37,027 nt of DNA, taken from NCBI GenBank assembly GCA_900660155.1, contig CABFPE010000008.1, forward strand, positions 2,914,383 to 2,951,409. Direction: 5' to 3'. Below, piece by piece: positions 1 through 13,100 of this stretch (position 1 is its first letter; every line of letters begins with the position of its first letter). Under the pieces are notes generated by a model. It had not been told where the DNA came from and made no database searches. It saw only the letters and a program-made list of their open reading frames with translations. The position numbers and the translations under genes are program-made. This stretch comes from Hofstenia miamia (taxonomy: Eukaryota; Xenacoelomorpha; Acoela; Hofsteniidae).

Positions 1-24
1 TATATATATATATATATATATATA
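1..24. repeat. TA microsatellite at the left edge
   Basis: Pure (TA)n, resuming at about 407-418 on the other side of the MITE. It probably supplied the TA target of that insertion. Confidence 0.9.
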
Positions 25-408
25 GGGTGTCCCAGAAACAACTGAACACATTAAACCCTAATAACTTATCCTACAAAGCAACAATCACATATAGTTTTTA
101 ACCTTACATTTTGCACATCATAGGAGTTGAACACTAAATATTTCAACTTAATAGAGTGAATATGAGAACTTCTGTGATAGAATAATGAAAATGTGCATTT
201 TTTTACTTGTTTTACAAGAAAAAATACGCATGTTTATTCAAAAAACATTTTTAAACGAACTAAACAATGAATCGAGCTGAAACTTTCACAGTTGCACTCC
301 TATGATGCGTAGAATATGTGGTTAAAAATTCATTGAGATTGGTTTCTCACAAGACAAGAGTAGATATTCTAGTTTTAATGTGTTCAGTTATTTCTGGGAC
401 ACCCTGTA
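23..408. mobile_element. MITE with 31-bp inverted ends, TA target (mariner/Tc1-like)
   Basis: The left end GGGTGTCCCAGAAACAACTG (25 onward) continuing to ACACATTAAA is matched by the reverse complement of 374-404 with one mismatch. Both sides are flanked by TA in a TA microsatellite. The body of about 320 bp is AT-rich with no transposase. A short open frame crossing the right end is incidental. This end motif is common among mariner-like insect and crustacean MITEs, but family assignment from the ends alone is tentative. Confidence 0.8.
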
Positions 409-614
409 TATATATATACAGATTCATAAAAACATTAAAATACCTAGATATTTCATATATTTATCGGAACAATGCTAAATCTAACACTAACTGCAACTAC
501 TCAAACTTAGTTGTTTTATGAAGTGAAATAGCACTGAAATTTTAGGGATTTCACGAAACTTCTAATTACAAATCTTACTGTAACATGTATACATTATACA
601 TGAATTCCACTTCA

Positions 615-640
615 TGTCTGTCTGTCTGTCTGTCTGTCTG
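615..640. repeat. (TGTC)n microsatellite
   Basis: About six tandem TGTC units in the intron upstream of exon 1. Confidence 0.9.
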
Positions 641-735
641 ATAAGATTATTTGCATGCAAAAATATTTCGTTTTGGGAGATCCAAAATTGTAGTCTGAAA
701 ATATTCATGTACTACATTAAAATAAAGCATTGATA

Positions 736-740
736 AATAT

Positions 741-777
<37 letters not shown>
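736..777. repeat. TA microsatellite
   Basis: A long, nearly pure (TA)n run 45 nt upstream of the exon 1 acceptor, probably length-polymorphic. Confidence 0.9.
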
Positions 778-821
778 GTTTTCTTATGCTTTGTTGTTAA
801 CTAAATGTCTTCTTTTAATAG

Positions 822-1140
822 GGAGGCCAGGTTGACATAAAAGCTTCGCATCATCATCTAGAGCCTTCAAGTCACTATCATGGTCAGCGACCGCGGCCTA
901 AACGATACCAAATTCAAAAGGCCGACTCTTTGAGTTCTGATCAGTCTGATCATTTACATCATGTTAACGAACCAGGGTCAAGAAGCCATCATCCATATAG
1001 GAAGCACAGTGGACATGGTTCTAATCATTGGTCATACCGTGGTCAAACCTCATTTTCTAGTTCTGAGGAAGAGCTTCGTTCCACACCAGATTTTACTAGT
1101 TGTGATGACGTAGATACTGAAAGTTTAGCCAGTGAATTCG
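822..1140 (+). CDS. Rim: Rim exon 1 in window: His/Ser-rich linker before PDZ
   Basis: The acceptor is TTTTAATAG and the donor G|GTAAGT. It enters in phase 0 and leaves with one base over. It encodes about 106 residues rich in His, Ser and Arg, with SSSEEELRSTPDF and an acidic end (CDDVDTESLASEF). This low-complexity stretch corresponds to the zinc-finger-to-PDZ linker of RIM. The short phrase HSGHGSNHW recurs in similar form (RSGHGSDRE) in the exon at 16272. Confidence 0.88.
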
Positions 1141-4100
1141 GTAAGTCATAGTTCTCTTTCTGAAATTTTATTTAAGTCGTTTCACCAGGACATAACACAC
1201 GTACAATGTGGAACATTGATTTAGTTTCGATTAAACTTACGAAAATTGTACTTTTTCAAAACATTCTCAATATATTATTTATAATGTTTTTGCTTGCTAC
1301 TGAAATTATCATTTTATTAAAATTTAGTTTTTCTGAAATTTTCCTTCAGTATTTGACATCGATGTATATATTTAGGGATTGAATGGAAAGTAATATTATG
1401 TTTATGTCTTAAACTTTGTACATAAATATTAGGAGTTGCAATTCGACAGACTTTAGTGAAAATTTGGAATTAATAATTTTATTTTAAATACTATCAAGTA
1501 CGCCGCCTTCCTTTCCTAATTCTCGGTGTGCGATATTAGTAGAGTTGCCAATGACTAAACATTTTAACTTCATCAATTATTAAAACGTAATTTCAGTTGG
1601 ATTAATAATTCAGTGTGGAATTGTTTGTGAACATTTATTGTAACAGTTAATTCTTCCTGCTGTATAGCGCACTATTCTAATCTCTCCTGCCATTATGTAA
1701 GTAACGTGAATGCATTTTTAATGCTCTCCTTTGACTGTGGTGGATTTCTCAATTCCTAGTTTTTTGCAGGCTTGGAGTCATGGGACGACTATAATGGGCC
1801 GGAGGATAGCAATTGGCTGCCTCGAAAGCCCTGGGTAGGTTATCGTAATTCCTTGCTTAGGATCCTATAAACGGAACGTCTCTTTTCGCAAAGGTAGTGC
1901 ACTCAGCACCATCCCAATGGCGTCCTCGTATTTATGTCGGGACATGATGAGCCACTCGTATCCCTATGCCTCGTTATACAGTGGCAGCAAGGTAGTCATT
2001 GAGTGATGTTTTGGATGATTATTCTTTTGATTGTTTTTATTATATCTGTCTGTACTTTATACAGGGTTTATGTTTCTCATGTCAGAGTTGCCAGTCATTT
2101 AAGCAAAATTTTTACGTTTCCCTCGTTCTAAAGTGATTAGCAAATTGCAAAAGAAGTTTTTGCAACTTGAAAAACGTTGAAGTACTTTATTTACGTCAGA
2201 TAACGCATATTTGCTTTTTCAAAACTGACTTCACAAATTAATGGAGAATAGCATATGCTGATAGCATTTTAGGAGTTGCATATTTCTATAATTCAATGTT
2301 TCCAACACATTAAATGTAAATCGTTGCGCAACTCTGATGTTAATCGCATAAATTTGAAATGCATGCGTCCTCAATTTGCCACTTAAACAATTATTTATTA
2401 GCTCTCGTGGGGTTCATAACTATTTTCTTTCATGATTTGTCTTTCCGCTAGATATAATGAATTTTTACTTGTGATTTGTGATCTAAGCTCATTTCTAGAA
2501 TTGAAACCCTGTTCAGTGTGAGTGTTTAAGGCTATTTGATGCTGATTGTGTCTATATGACTGCCTTAGTTGGGCCATCTAATCGACTGCACTACCTTTTG
2601 CATGTGATATGTTGGCATGAACATATTTGTTGTGCATGAATTTATATTTGCAATCTCAATACGCAGCCATTCCACTTTCAACTTGGCCCTAATCAGAGGA
2701 TATAATAATGAAATGTATGCACTAATGTCAATTTTCGTAGTTTTGCTATTCATTTATTACTTTCCAACGCTTTCCTCGGCTTGAACATATTCAACATTTA
2801 TGGAAATATGTATATCATTGGTGGAATTTTTTAGTGTAAGTTATTTAATGTTGCTTTTAGAAGCAAATTGAAGTCTGTTAATGAGCAAGCATGATTTTCT
2901 AATTTCACATGATTACATCCCATCCTACCAATTTTCGTTTCATTATTCGCATGCGCAACTCTTCGCAGTTTCATTTTTGTTACGCTTTTCAATATGACAC
3001 ATTCTTTCTCATTTACTATCAATAAATGCATTTTACAATACCGTTACTCGACAGCCATATATATGTCATCATTTGTATTGCATTGTTTTTATGCCTTTAT
3101 TCCCAATTAAAGCCACCAGACATGTGCTATATAATCATTCTTTCATTTTAAGTGAAATATTTTCCGCAATTGTATTACTTTATCAAGAGCCAATAATCTT
3201 GTTCTATTTACAAAATAGATTTAAAATTATTGAATATTTCTTTATTATTGATTGTTAAAGATCATGAAGAGCTTGCGTTTCTAAATTTAATATGTTAATA
3301 TTAGTTACTATGCAATATTATAATTTGGTCTAGTTTTGTTAACACTATCCATTTTTGTTTTTTCATCAATCAACTGCCATTTGTTTCAATGTCGTCGTTT
3401 ACCTCTTTAGTTTCAGCATGCTGCTAATCTTTCAAACGATTAAGAATTCATATGAATTGTTTAGCAGCCTCCAATACATTGGACTCCGGATTTGGAGAGC
3501 AATCGCTTGCTCGGACGAATGGTTTTGCAGAGATTAAATGCGCGGGGTGACCTTTCAGAATTGGGTCTTAAGGTCCAAGGTGGTCGCAGAGGAAATAGTG
3601 GCAAATTAGGTGCATTCATTGTTAAAGTTAAAAGAGGTGCTATTGCAGATATCGTTGGTCATCTTCGTCCAGGTACTTTATTCTATCATTTTTACGAGTT
3701 GATATATGAGTAAAGTGGATTGTATTTCTTTCGTTGAAAAACTATTTTTGAATTGTAATATATAAGTTTGCTGAATGATTTTAGTTTAATGCACATAAAA
3801 AATAATTGATATATATATACTTGAAAAACAATAACTAGGGCAAGCCAAAAAAATGACCTATTAAAAATTTCGTCTACTTATTGACCTAAAAATATATACA
3901 ATTTAGTCATTCTCATTCGTTAAGCGAAGAGCCCTACTCCAGTTTAATGCCTTTTGGATGAATTCGAGACTAATCTTTCATTTCACTTAGTATAGGTTTA
4001 CAACCCTGCTACGAATTTTAGTTCTGAGATAAATTCCGCCGTCTTCCCAGTTGCTACTGCTCTTGAAACCAAGATCCCATTACCACTAAAAGCATAGCAA

Positions 4101-7100
4101 TTATTGCTTTCACTATTGCAATTTTTGTAATATCAAAAGGCGAAGCGTATTCACTGTGGTACCTGATGGCATTTCAGTAGTTGCAAACTTGTTTCGCTTT
4201 TCCTTGCTTTTTGACTTAAAGCTTTTAACCCTTTGACAACGAATTTTCTTTTGTGAAATGCCAAAACTTATTTTTAATTTTTTTCAGAAAATATTTCCTT
4301 AGGGCTTATTTAAACTACAGAAGGTTATACATAAAGCTACGTCACGAGCCTCATTTGTAATTTTTCTTCTCTTGCTTTGTCCCGACACAATCAGAATATC
4401 CACTACTCAGCCCGACCCTAAACATAGACTTCGATTTTCAATTATTAACGTCTTGGATCTCTCTCCAATTAAATGATGATTAACATTAGTCAATCTAAGC
4501 TTTGTGGCCGAACCCGACATGAAGCCCGAAATCGGATGGCGTTAAATAGGGTACACGGTGTCACTCTAATGCAAGCGTTATGGATCAAATGATACAGGCA
4601 AATCAGATGAGAAGTTTTAGCAAATTTCCAGCAGCTTTCGTATAGTTTGTAGAATCTGACAACAGCAAATAAAAATTGTGATGCACAATTTCCAAATTAC
4701 ATAGGCAATCATTGATAATTATCAATTACATGTGAAATTGTTGGTGTTTACTGAGTCTGCCAACAGAACTTCAACTTTGTAGAATGTTGTCTTCTAACTC
4801 TTTAATAATTATTTTTAGTTTTGGTTAAGAATATCTGCTTCCAAAAATATAACTACCAAATCTTGTGGATATCTGCAGTGGGAAATAATGCAAGAACATT
4901 GCCCAATGTAGTAGACCCTTGATTGGAACCATTCTTTGATGCGATTCAAAATTTAACTCCAATATTTTGGACGAATTAGGATTTTACGATTTTTCTCATC
5001 ATTATTCCAATATAAGATATGAGTTAATAGTAATTCACATATAAAACTAGTGCTAATAAGACAATGAATTGTAAGCCACTAAAGGGTTCATTCAAAGAAT
5101 TATTTTCTTTACATAACAGCGGCACCTGCACGTGAGTAACTAACCACGGCCGCAGTTTAGGTAGTAAAATTGATTGATATTTGTATAATGCAGGTGCAAT
5201 ATTTTGCTACTACAACAGTTTATTATAAAACTACAATTGGAACATTTGCCTGTTATTTTTGCAATTTATTGGCCTTTTGTACTAAACACGTATTTAATTG
5301 ACTTACAACTATAAACATTTTGTAGAATGTTAAATCAATTCCAAGTACGTTGATTTTTGGCGTAACAGGCCATACTAATTTGTGCCTATGGAGGAAGTCA
5401 AATATTTAAATCAAGTTTCTCTGAAGGCTAATCACTTATTTACAAAATTTCAGTAGGAATGCAATAATACGTCTTTTGCTATTTCGCATAGAGTAAAACT
5501 TTGTGTATTTAAAACTTCAGTTGTAACTTATAGGTGATGAAGTGCTGGAATGGAATGGGAAAAGTTTGAGAAACGCGACGAAAAGTGAAGTTACTGAAAT
5601 CGTCATGGAGAGCAAAGATGATCCCGAAATCGAACTTGTAGTTTCAAGAAATTTATCAAAGTAATTTTTTCATCCAAACATTAAATTATTTTAAATTCTG
5701 CACTAAAATTAAATTAATTCTTTGTAAAACAAATCTTAATTCTAAATTTGTATTGCTAAATTTTTTAATAATGTTAAGAAAATTATTTCCATTGCCATCG
5801 TATTTGAATTTCCTTTATAAAACTGTAAAATTCATGCCCAAATGATGGATATACAAACTATTTTTATAGCATTGTTTATTTTACTTTTGGATATTGTAAT
5901 TAGAAAAAAATATTCGTTCAACCTTTCTATATCTAAACATTGTTATCCAAATTTAGTGAAAAAAGGGGTTAGAATATTTAAGCTTGTTAAGATAGTTCGA
6001 TTTGAATGTACCCCTTATACAAATACATACTATATACGTTGCTTTCGATTAGATAACCATAATCGGTATATGGATTATGGCAATCCATTACCATTAGTGT
6101 TTGCTCAGTTATCCAGACAAAAATAAGTCCAATAACTAAAGTCTTACTATTCCAAGTCGTACTGAAAAATATTAAAGAATCCATTAAAAATTTGATATCT
6201 TAACAGCAACGACCACACACCCTCTCACTTAAAGCATTGCTCTTATTTTAATTCTTTTGATTTTTCTGAACACTATTTCAGTGCACGAGTCTATTTTGAG
6301 ATTGCTTTTCTTCTATATATTTGTATTAGTAATTATTAAATGTTTGTTTATTAAATTCGATAAGATTTATCAGATATATCCCAAATAAACATACACACTT
6401 CTTTTTGTTTCCATTAAATTTAAGAATCGCATCATGCTTCGCGTTTGAATTATTCAAATTACCTTTATATAGTGAGCTAGGTCTAGAAATTTTGCGACTT
6501 ATTATTGTTAACAAACTTTCTATAAAAATGTTTTTCAATTTTGCCACATCTGTTGCCATATCAACCAAGGATTTTAGGGTAATTACCTCCGCCAAGGAGA
6601 TTGTTTTTGGTTGCGTTTGTTTGTTTGTTTGTCTGTTAGCAACTTTACGGAAAACGTAATAAATGGATTGACCTCAAATTTTCACCAGAGGTGCGTCTCC
6701 GGCCAAGGAGGAATCCATTAAATTTTGGTGCTGATCCAGGGGACACAAGCTGCGTGGCTGAGGTCTGCGCTCTCCGAGTGCTTTTCTACTTGGGAATTAT
6801 GATAATGCCCAAAAAGTTGTTTACAATCTCCCCTAAGCCCACCACGATTTATAGAAGCACGCGTCCAAATAAAAACTAGCTTGTATAATTCGTACATACT
6901 CACATGATTTTGTATTCTATTTAAATATATAATATAAGATTTTGAAAAAATTTAGTTAAATTCAGGGATAAATTGTAGACTTTATCTATTACAGATAAAA
7001 TTAGTTTTTTATCGTGTAGTTCCATTTCGTACAGCCCTGATGGCTTTCTCTTTATTATTATGAAGCCCACAATTAAAATTCGTTGCCACTGTTCTTTTAC

Positions 7101-10100
7101 AGTGTTATATTAATATTTTATTGCGTGCGAGAATGTTTATACACACACCCTAGAGCTTGAATTGTTTTTTTTTGTGCAATAACATTTTCATTTAGCGAAC
7201 TAGTTCCTGGTGCCTTATATACGTCTCATCGACATCACACTGCATCAGCTCCGCCTGATATTCGAACAGATCCTCTTTCATCAGCCTTATCTGCACCACC
7301 TGCCACAAGACGATTGTATAACATCGAAAGACCGAGTCTCATGAAATGTTACCACGATAATTTCTCATCATCCGATGCAATTGTGGGTCAAATCCAGGTA
7401 TTAACACTTTTCGCAATATATGTTATAATTCATCTCTAAAGCGTAAAAAGTATGACGTGATAATATATTCAGGAACACGCTTTCTGTTGCATTTTGTATT
7501 ATGTACATTTAGACTCTGCTTTGGATTGTACTACTATTTGAAAATTAATCCATAGGGGTCAATTATATTTTTTTCTGATTTCATGCAGTTTTGATTATTC
7601 ATATTGTAGCTAAAACTTTGGTACGATACTCTCGGCGGCCAATTGATTGTAACAGTGGTATGCGCTGTGGACCTCGTACCTCGTGATGATGGAGACTTAC
7701 GGAATCCATATGTAAAGATGTACTTATTACCAGAAAGGCAGTAAGTCGTTATGATGTCTCCGAACTTTAATAAGCAGATTCTTAAAATTGTATTTTATGA
7801 TATGGCAAGGCAACCCTTGCAATTTTAATGGAGCGTCAGTAAAAAAAGGGGGGAAATGCACAAATTAGTCTTCCGAAATTTTTTCCATATGCTGCCACAA
7901 TAGAAATAATTTAGTTTAATTTTAATGAATATTAGTTTTTATTTCCCTACAGGAGTTTAGATTTATTGTAATCAATGTTTTTCTAAGTATTGATGTTGAG
8001 GTAATACTGATTTTTTGTGTATTTCTATTCACCAAATATCAGTGTAACAATATTTAGCGAAAGCAGCATTAGGCGTACGATGACCATTAGGAAGAGTAAC
8101 AAACCGTACTGGAATCAGTCGTTTGCATACCCTTTTGATATGGATCCCACCCAATCACAGAACGATATTGAGTTCAGTGTTTGGGACTACTATCTGTCTT
8201 CTGGCATCAAAGAGTTCCTAGGAGAAGTATCTAGTTTTACCTATTTTCTGAAATAATCATCGGTATTTAGGTCGTAATTTGTTTACATCGCGCTCCTATT
8301 GATGACGCCCCGCGGTGGTACGATCTACAAATGCATGATCCCATTGGTCCGCCGCTTCCTCTACCTTCACCACCCAGTCAAATACGACACCGACGACATA
8401 TGCCTCCTAGCAATCACAGTAGTAGCGTCGATAGTGGTGAGTTATACTTAGTAATATACAAAAAACCTTTTAGATTCTACAATATCCATTTTGATTCAAA
8501 AATAGCCACACGTGTCAAACTTTCGGAATTAAATGTATATGATTTGACGTGATTTGAATGACTGAGTAACATACTCGATTAATGTCTTCATTATTGCACT
8601 AGGCTTCACTTCACTTGTAATGATTTTTTGAATTATCCTGTTTTTGAGCTATAATGGAGTTCTTCAAATTCCAAATGAAAGAATTCCGTGAAGCGCCCGA
8701 ATGGAAGAGATCAGCGAAGAGAGGAGGATGCTCATCACTGCCACAGTAAGCAACCTTTTTGGAAGCTTAACATTAAGTCAATTACGTCAAGATGTGGTTC
8801 ATTCTGATGTGACTGCAACCATGTATTCGATGAGTGGAGTGATTGTGGGCTATGTGATTTCATATGGCATCATATAAAACAATCAATTCCAATTGAGAAG
8901 TGTTTTTTTCTGAGACGCCGGTTTGTGAGAGTACCGGATTGCCCCAAGGGCAACTTTACCTTTTTCCTCTTTGAAAGCGGAGTTCGATCTTCCTATTGGA
9001 AGCGCTTCTCAAGCTCCTATTTTGATCACATTTACTTGGAGTTATTTGGTAGAACATTTTTAATAAATAAATGTAGACGTTCTGCAATAATCGATTTATT
9101 TACCAGTCTTTTTTCTATGACTGTATAATATATTCGTGTAAAAAAACTGATAACATACAATGGGATTTACTTTGAATTTCATTGAGCCCTTGAGTACGCA
9201 TGATTGAGCGCCAAAGTATATTGCGAATGTATAGTATCACTTATTTGTTATTCATTTTATATTTCGTTTTTATATTTATTAATTCCTGTTTTATTTTTTC
9301 TAACTGGAGTCTAACTATTCTTTGGTGATCTTGTTTCAGTTGCATGTTTTCTGTTATTTAATATTAATAGTATCAACATCCAAAAATATCATGGAAACTA
9401 AATTATAAGGATATGACGTCAATATTTCACAATCCTTAATAAGTAATTAAATTTTTGTGCTCATAGTTGACTGTTATTTATTTAAATCTTACTAATGTTT
9501 TAGCATTGCTCTCAATTTTGTATTTATTTCACCCAACATTTTTCCGATCAATGAAGTATATTTTATTATAAATATTGCATCTTTCAAACGTTACTCCTCA
9601 TTCATTGTGGCTAATTTAGGAACATCCGGAGAATCACTTCGCGCGTCTCGTTCTCCGCGATACATGCACAGTGATTCTGACCTATCGGATTTTTCTGATG
9701 ATGCTATCGGTAAGCTATTAGCATTACATGTTCACTTACAAGAAGAATATATTTTATGTGTAGTCTCACAAATTCCATATTTCTTGTTTTATTTAACATT
9801 AGGCTCTCAGTGAATGGCACTTTGACGATTATTAAATCACAGAGATATGTTAACAATAATCTATTGCTATTGAATCATGTGAAACTTTCTTTAAATACAA
9901 GATTAGTAAGCGTAGTCTTCATTAATCAAGATGGTTATATTGATTCATTTATTTGCTCTTTTTTGCTTAACAACAACCCATTATAATTAGAAAATATTTG
10001 CAATTCATGTATAAATTGTCTTGTAATGATATCATTGTTTTAATGCAGGCGAAATTCAATGGACTGCCGTTGATAAATTCCTTAGCACTCTTCGCAGCAC

Positions 10101-13100
10101 GCCAATTCCAGCACTTGGACATCAATTTATGGGTTACATGTCAAGTAAAGTATTTCAGTGAATGATTTGCACTTTGGCCTTTAGAAATCGCACTGTAACT
10201 TGTTTTGGGGATCACCTACATTATATTTTTCCTATCAGAACCTCACTTGTGCTGGGACAGTAGCCCGCAGTTTAACTAATCAAATGTTTCAATAAAAAAT
10301 CCGCCACTCATGACACAAGTTGTAGATTTGTAGTGGTTACATGATGTCCTGGAATTTTTTGCGGATTGCTTTCTAGTCAATTTCATTATCAAATTGTCTA
10401 TCGACTGTTGCCACCGGAGCTTTTAATGCCTGTTGCCATTTTAAATCACTGTTTAATTTGATTGTTAGTTTTGTGTAGGACTGTGCTATTAATACAATTT
10501 GAAAATTTTTATTTTGACTAGTGCGCAAATTTTTCTTCCATTCTCAAATAAAATAGTTTTTTTTAGTATGTAATGGGAAAAGGTGTGTGACATATTGGAA
10601 TTATAATTAGTTTTTAAAATGCTACTAATGGATAATATAGCAATCTATGAAGGACTGCAAATCGAATATAATTACACATAGATTAATTTGAGGGAAAATT
10701 TTATGTGCAATTTAAATTTAATTATACCCATTCGAATAGTGTTGTGTAAAACATTTTCTGCTAGTTGTTTTCAGTTGATTTTTCTGTCAAATACATAGTG
10801 AAGAGCCATTTCGATTTTTTCTGGCGAAGTGTAGATTTGAAAGGTGATGCTTCACCTGTTGCTTCTTTCCCAATCGCACAGTCCTAGTTCTATGTTTTAT
10901 TTGTTGTGTGAGAAGCACATTTTGCTGTTTTTAGTGTAAAGTGTTTTGTGATGTGGCAATTGTTCTGAATGCGAAACTGTTTAACTACTTGCCCGTTACT
11001 TATTTTGTTTGATACTAGTTGGATATTTTTGGTTAGTCATTTGTTGTGTTTGCACGTCATTCCGCACTAATTCAGTTTCATTAATGACCATGTGTAGATA
11101 AGCGGCATGCTCCGTTTTCATTTAACCGCATTGTATTAATTCACCTGCATTGACAACCAGCTCAGGGTGGCTACTGTACTTGAGCTATTTGATATCATTA
11201 AAAAATGCTGCAATTTTATAATGAGCAGTTGATTGAAATTTCGGAATTCGGAAAAATATGTAAGAGCCAGTGTACATTCAAATTATTCATAAAGATGGTT
11301 TTCCGAATGCTTGACATTAAGCAGATTACATGGATTGTAGTGTTTTTCACAATTGATACTTGTAAGTGAATATATGTGCCTAGGGTGTCTCATCTTATAA
11401 ATATTTTCAATTTGAAATTTTTTGTTAGACATGAATATTAATATAATGTTTATTTCTAAGAATTAACACGCCACCCTGTATATTTTGAAAACGTTTATAT
11501 ATCACATTCAAAATAAATCTAAAAAACATTTATGATGTACCATCGTCAAATAACAGTCAATATAATTTGTTCAAAATGTCATTTAGGACTTGTCAAAGGT
11601 GATTATCACGATAGTCTTCCGACTGCGCAGTTTGGCTCTCCGCTTGATCGAGATCTTTTTCCTCGCAATTTTGAACGATTTCTGCCCTTTGGGAATTTCA
11701 GAAGACCATTCACATGTGCGTAGTTCTTTTCTTAACCTGCAAAATCATTCCTTGCAATATTCACTTTTAATGTATCTACTGCTTTAGCTTCCCGGCCAAT
11801 GCCGTCTTATACAAACAGCTACAGTGTGCGGCCACAAGCTCCAATGACGGTCCCTAATACTCCACAACACTCTCGTAGACGGTAAGCGTTCCACCCTGAG
11901 CTTCTTTGTTCATCGATTGTTTGTATTTAAGTTTTGGTTAGGTTTCAACCAATTGTTTGAAATTTAACCTCTTGCACTTTAAAAGGAGGGTTGAGAACAC
12001 AAGTCTGCAATAACGCATTAACTCATTGTTTTCGTTGAAAGCGCAATCTCAACTCTTCTTTTTAGTAGATTGGCCACTATAGATTTCCAAATTCAACACC
12101 TTTTACTTTTAGTATAGTGGCTTATCTGTTTATAGTAAACGGATTAACATTAGAAGTAGTCAAGTCTTAACTTAGAAATATGATAGCTTTCATATGACAT
12201 TTTCAACCAATCACTATTATTTCACTGGTTTCATTTTCATAATGCACATTTTCCACACTGGCTGATTTGTATTCGATTTCCTCTATTGTATAGATATACT
12301 GTCTCAACTGCAACAAATGTTTTTAGTAAATCAATGCAAAATAAAAATAAAAATTGGCTTTTAATCATTCAGTTCCCACGTATGTCTTACTCATCCCAAA
12401 ATCATTATGTAAGTGAAGGAAGTGGCATGTTTCTTTTCACCTGGATATTTTTAAACAATGGAAATTTATCGGGGTTGGCTTTTAAATTTCTTTTTTTCGA
12501 CATCATCGTGCGTAATTCATTTTTCACTAAAAGTTTTCTGTTACGACATTTATTTATAGTATCAAGCGATCAAAAGCTGAACATCTGTCACCATTGTACG
12601 TTAAATTTTTATGTGCATGTGCTTGAAGGTTTAAAAACTAACTCATTTACGGTTTGATTACTCGATGTAGCTCCTAATAAAATGTGTTTTGTAATCATTC
12701 CGTATATATTTTCACCAGCATGTTTGCCTCTATCTCTCCACTAAAGTGTTCTGTTCGATTTTTTATTGTTGAGTGAATTTACGAATGTCTTTTCCCTATA
12801 ACTGGCTTGCAATGTCAATTATAAATGTAACTGACAATTTATTATAGCATTGATGAGAATGCGCCTTTGTAATTCAGACGTATAAAATTGGGTTTTACGT
12901 TGGAGGTTTTTCAATAGTTCGCGAATTGCAGTGTTGCATATTTTCCTTAAACCGACACTCTTTTTTACCATTTTGTTAAGTAACCGGACTATGTTTTAAC
13001 TTAACGTCTTCTATTAATTTGTAAACATTAATTTGAAAAAACAAGGTTTCATAATGGTCTCATGAAAAGTGCCAATCTTATTTCAATTATATAGTGGTGA

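Noticed and set aside
5842..6126. 94-codon plus-strand ORF with hydrophobic N terminus
   Set aside because: Intronic, AT-driven Ile/Leu/Phe composition; no recognisable family.
8682..8745. in-frame cassette exon after C2A
   Set aside because: 64 nt long, so it would shift exon 9 out of frame. Kept only as a finding, not annotated as coding.
12286..12657. 123-codon plus-strand ORF in the intron
   Set aside because: Alternative start codon, Phe/Asn/Ile-rich composition like the intron, no domain and no splice phase fit.
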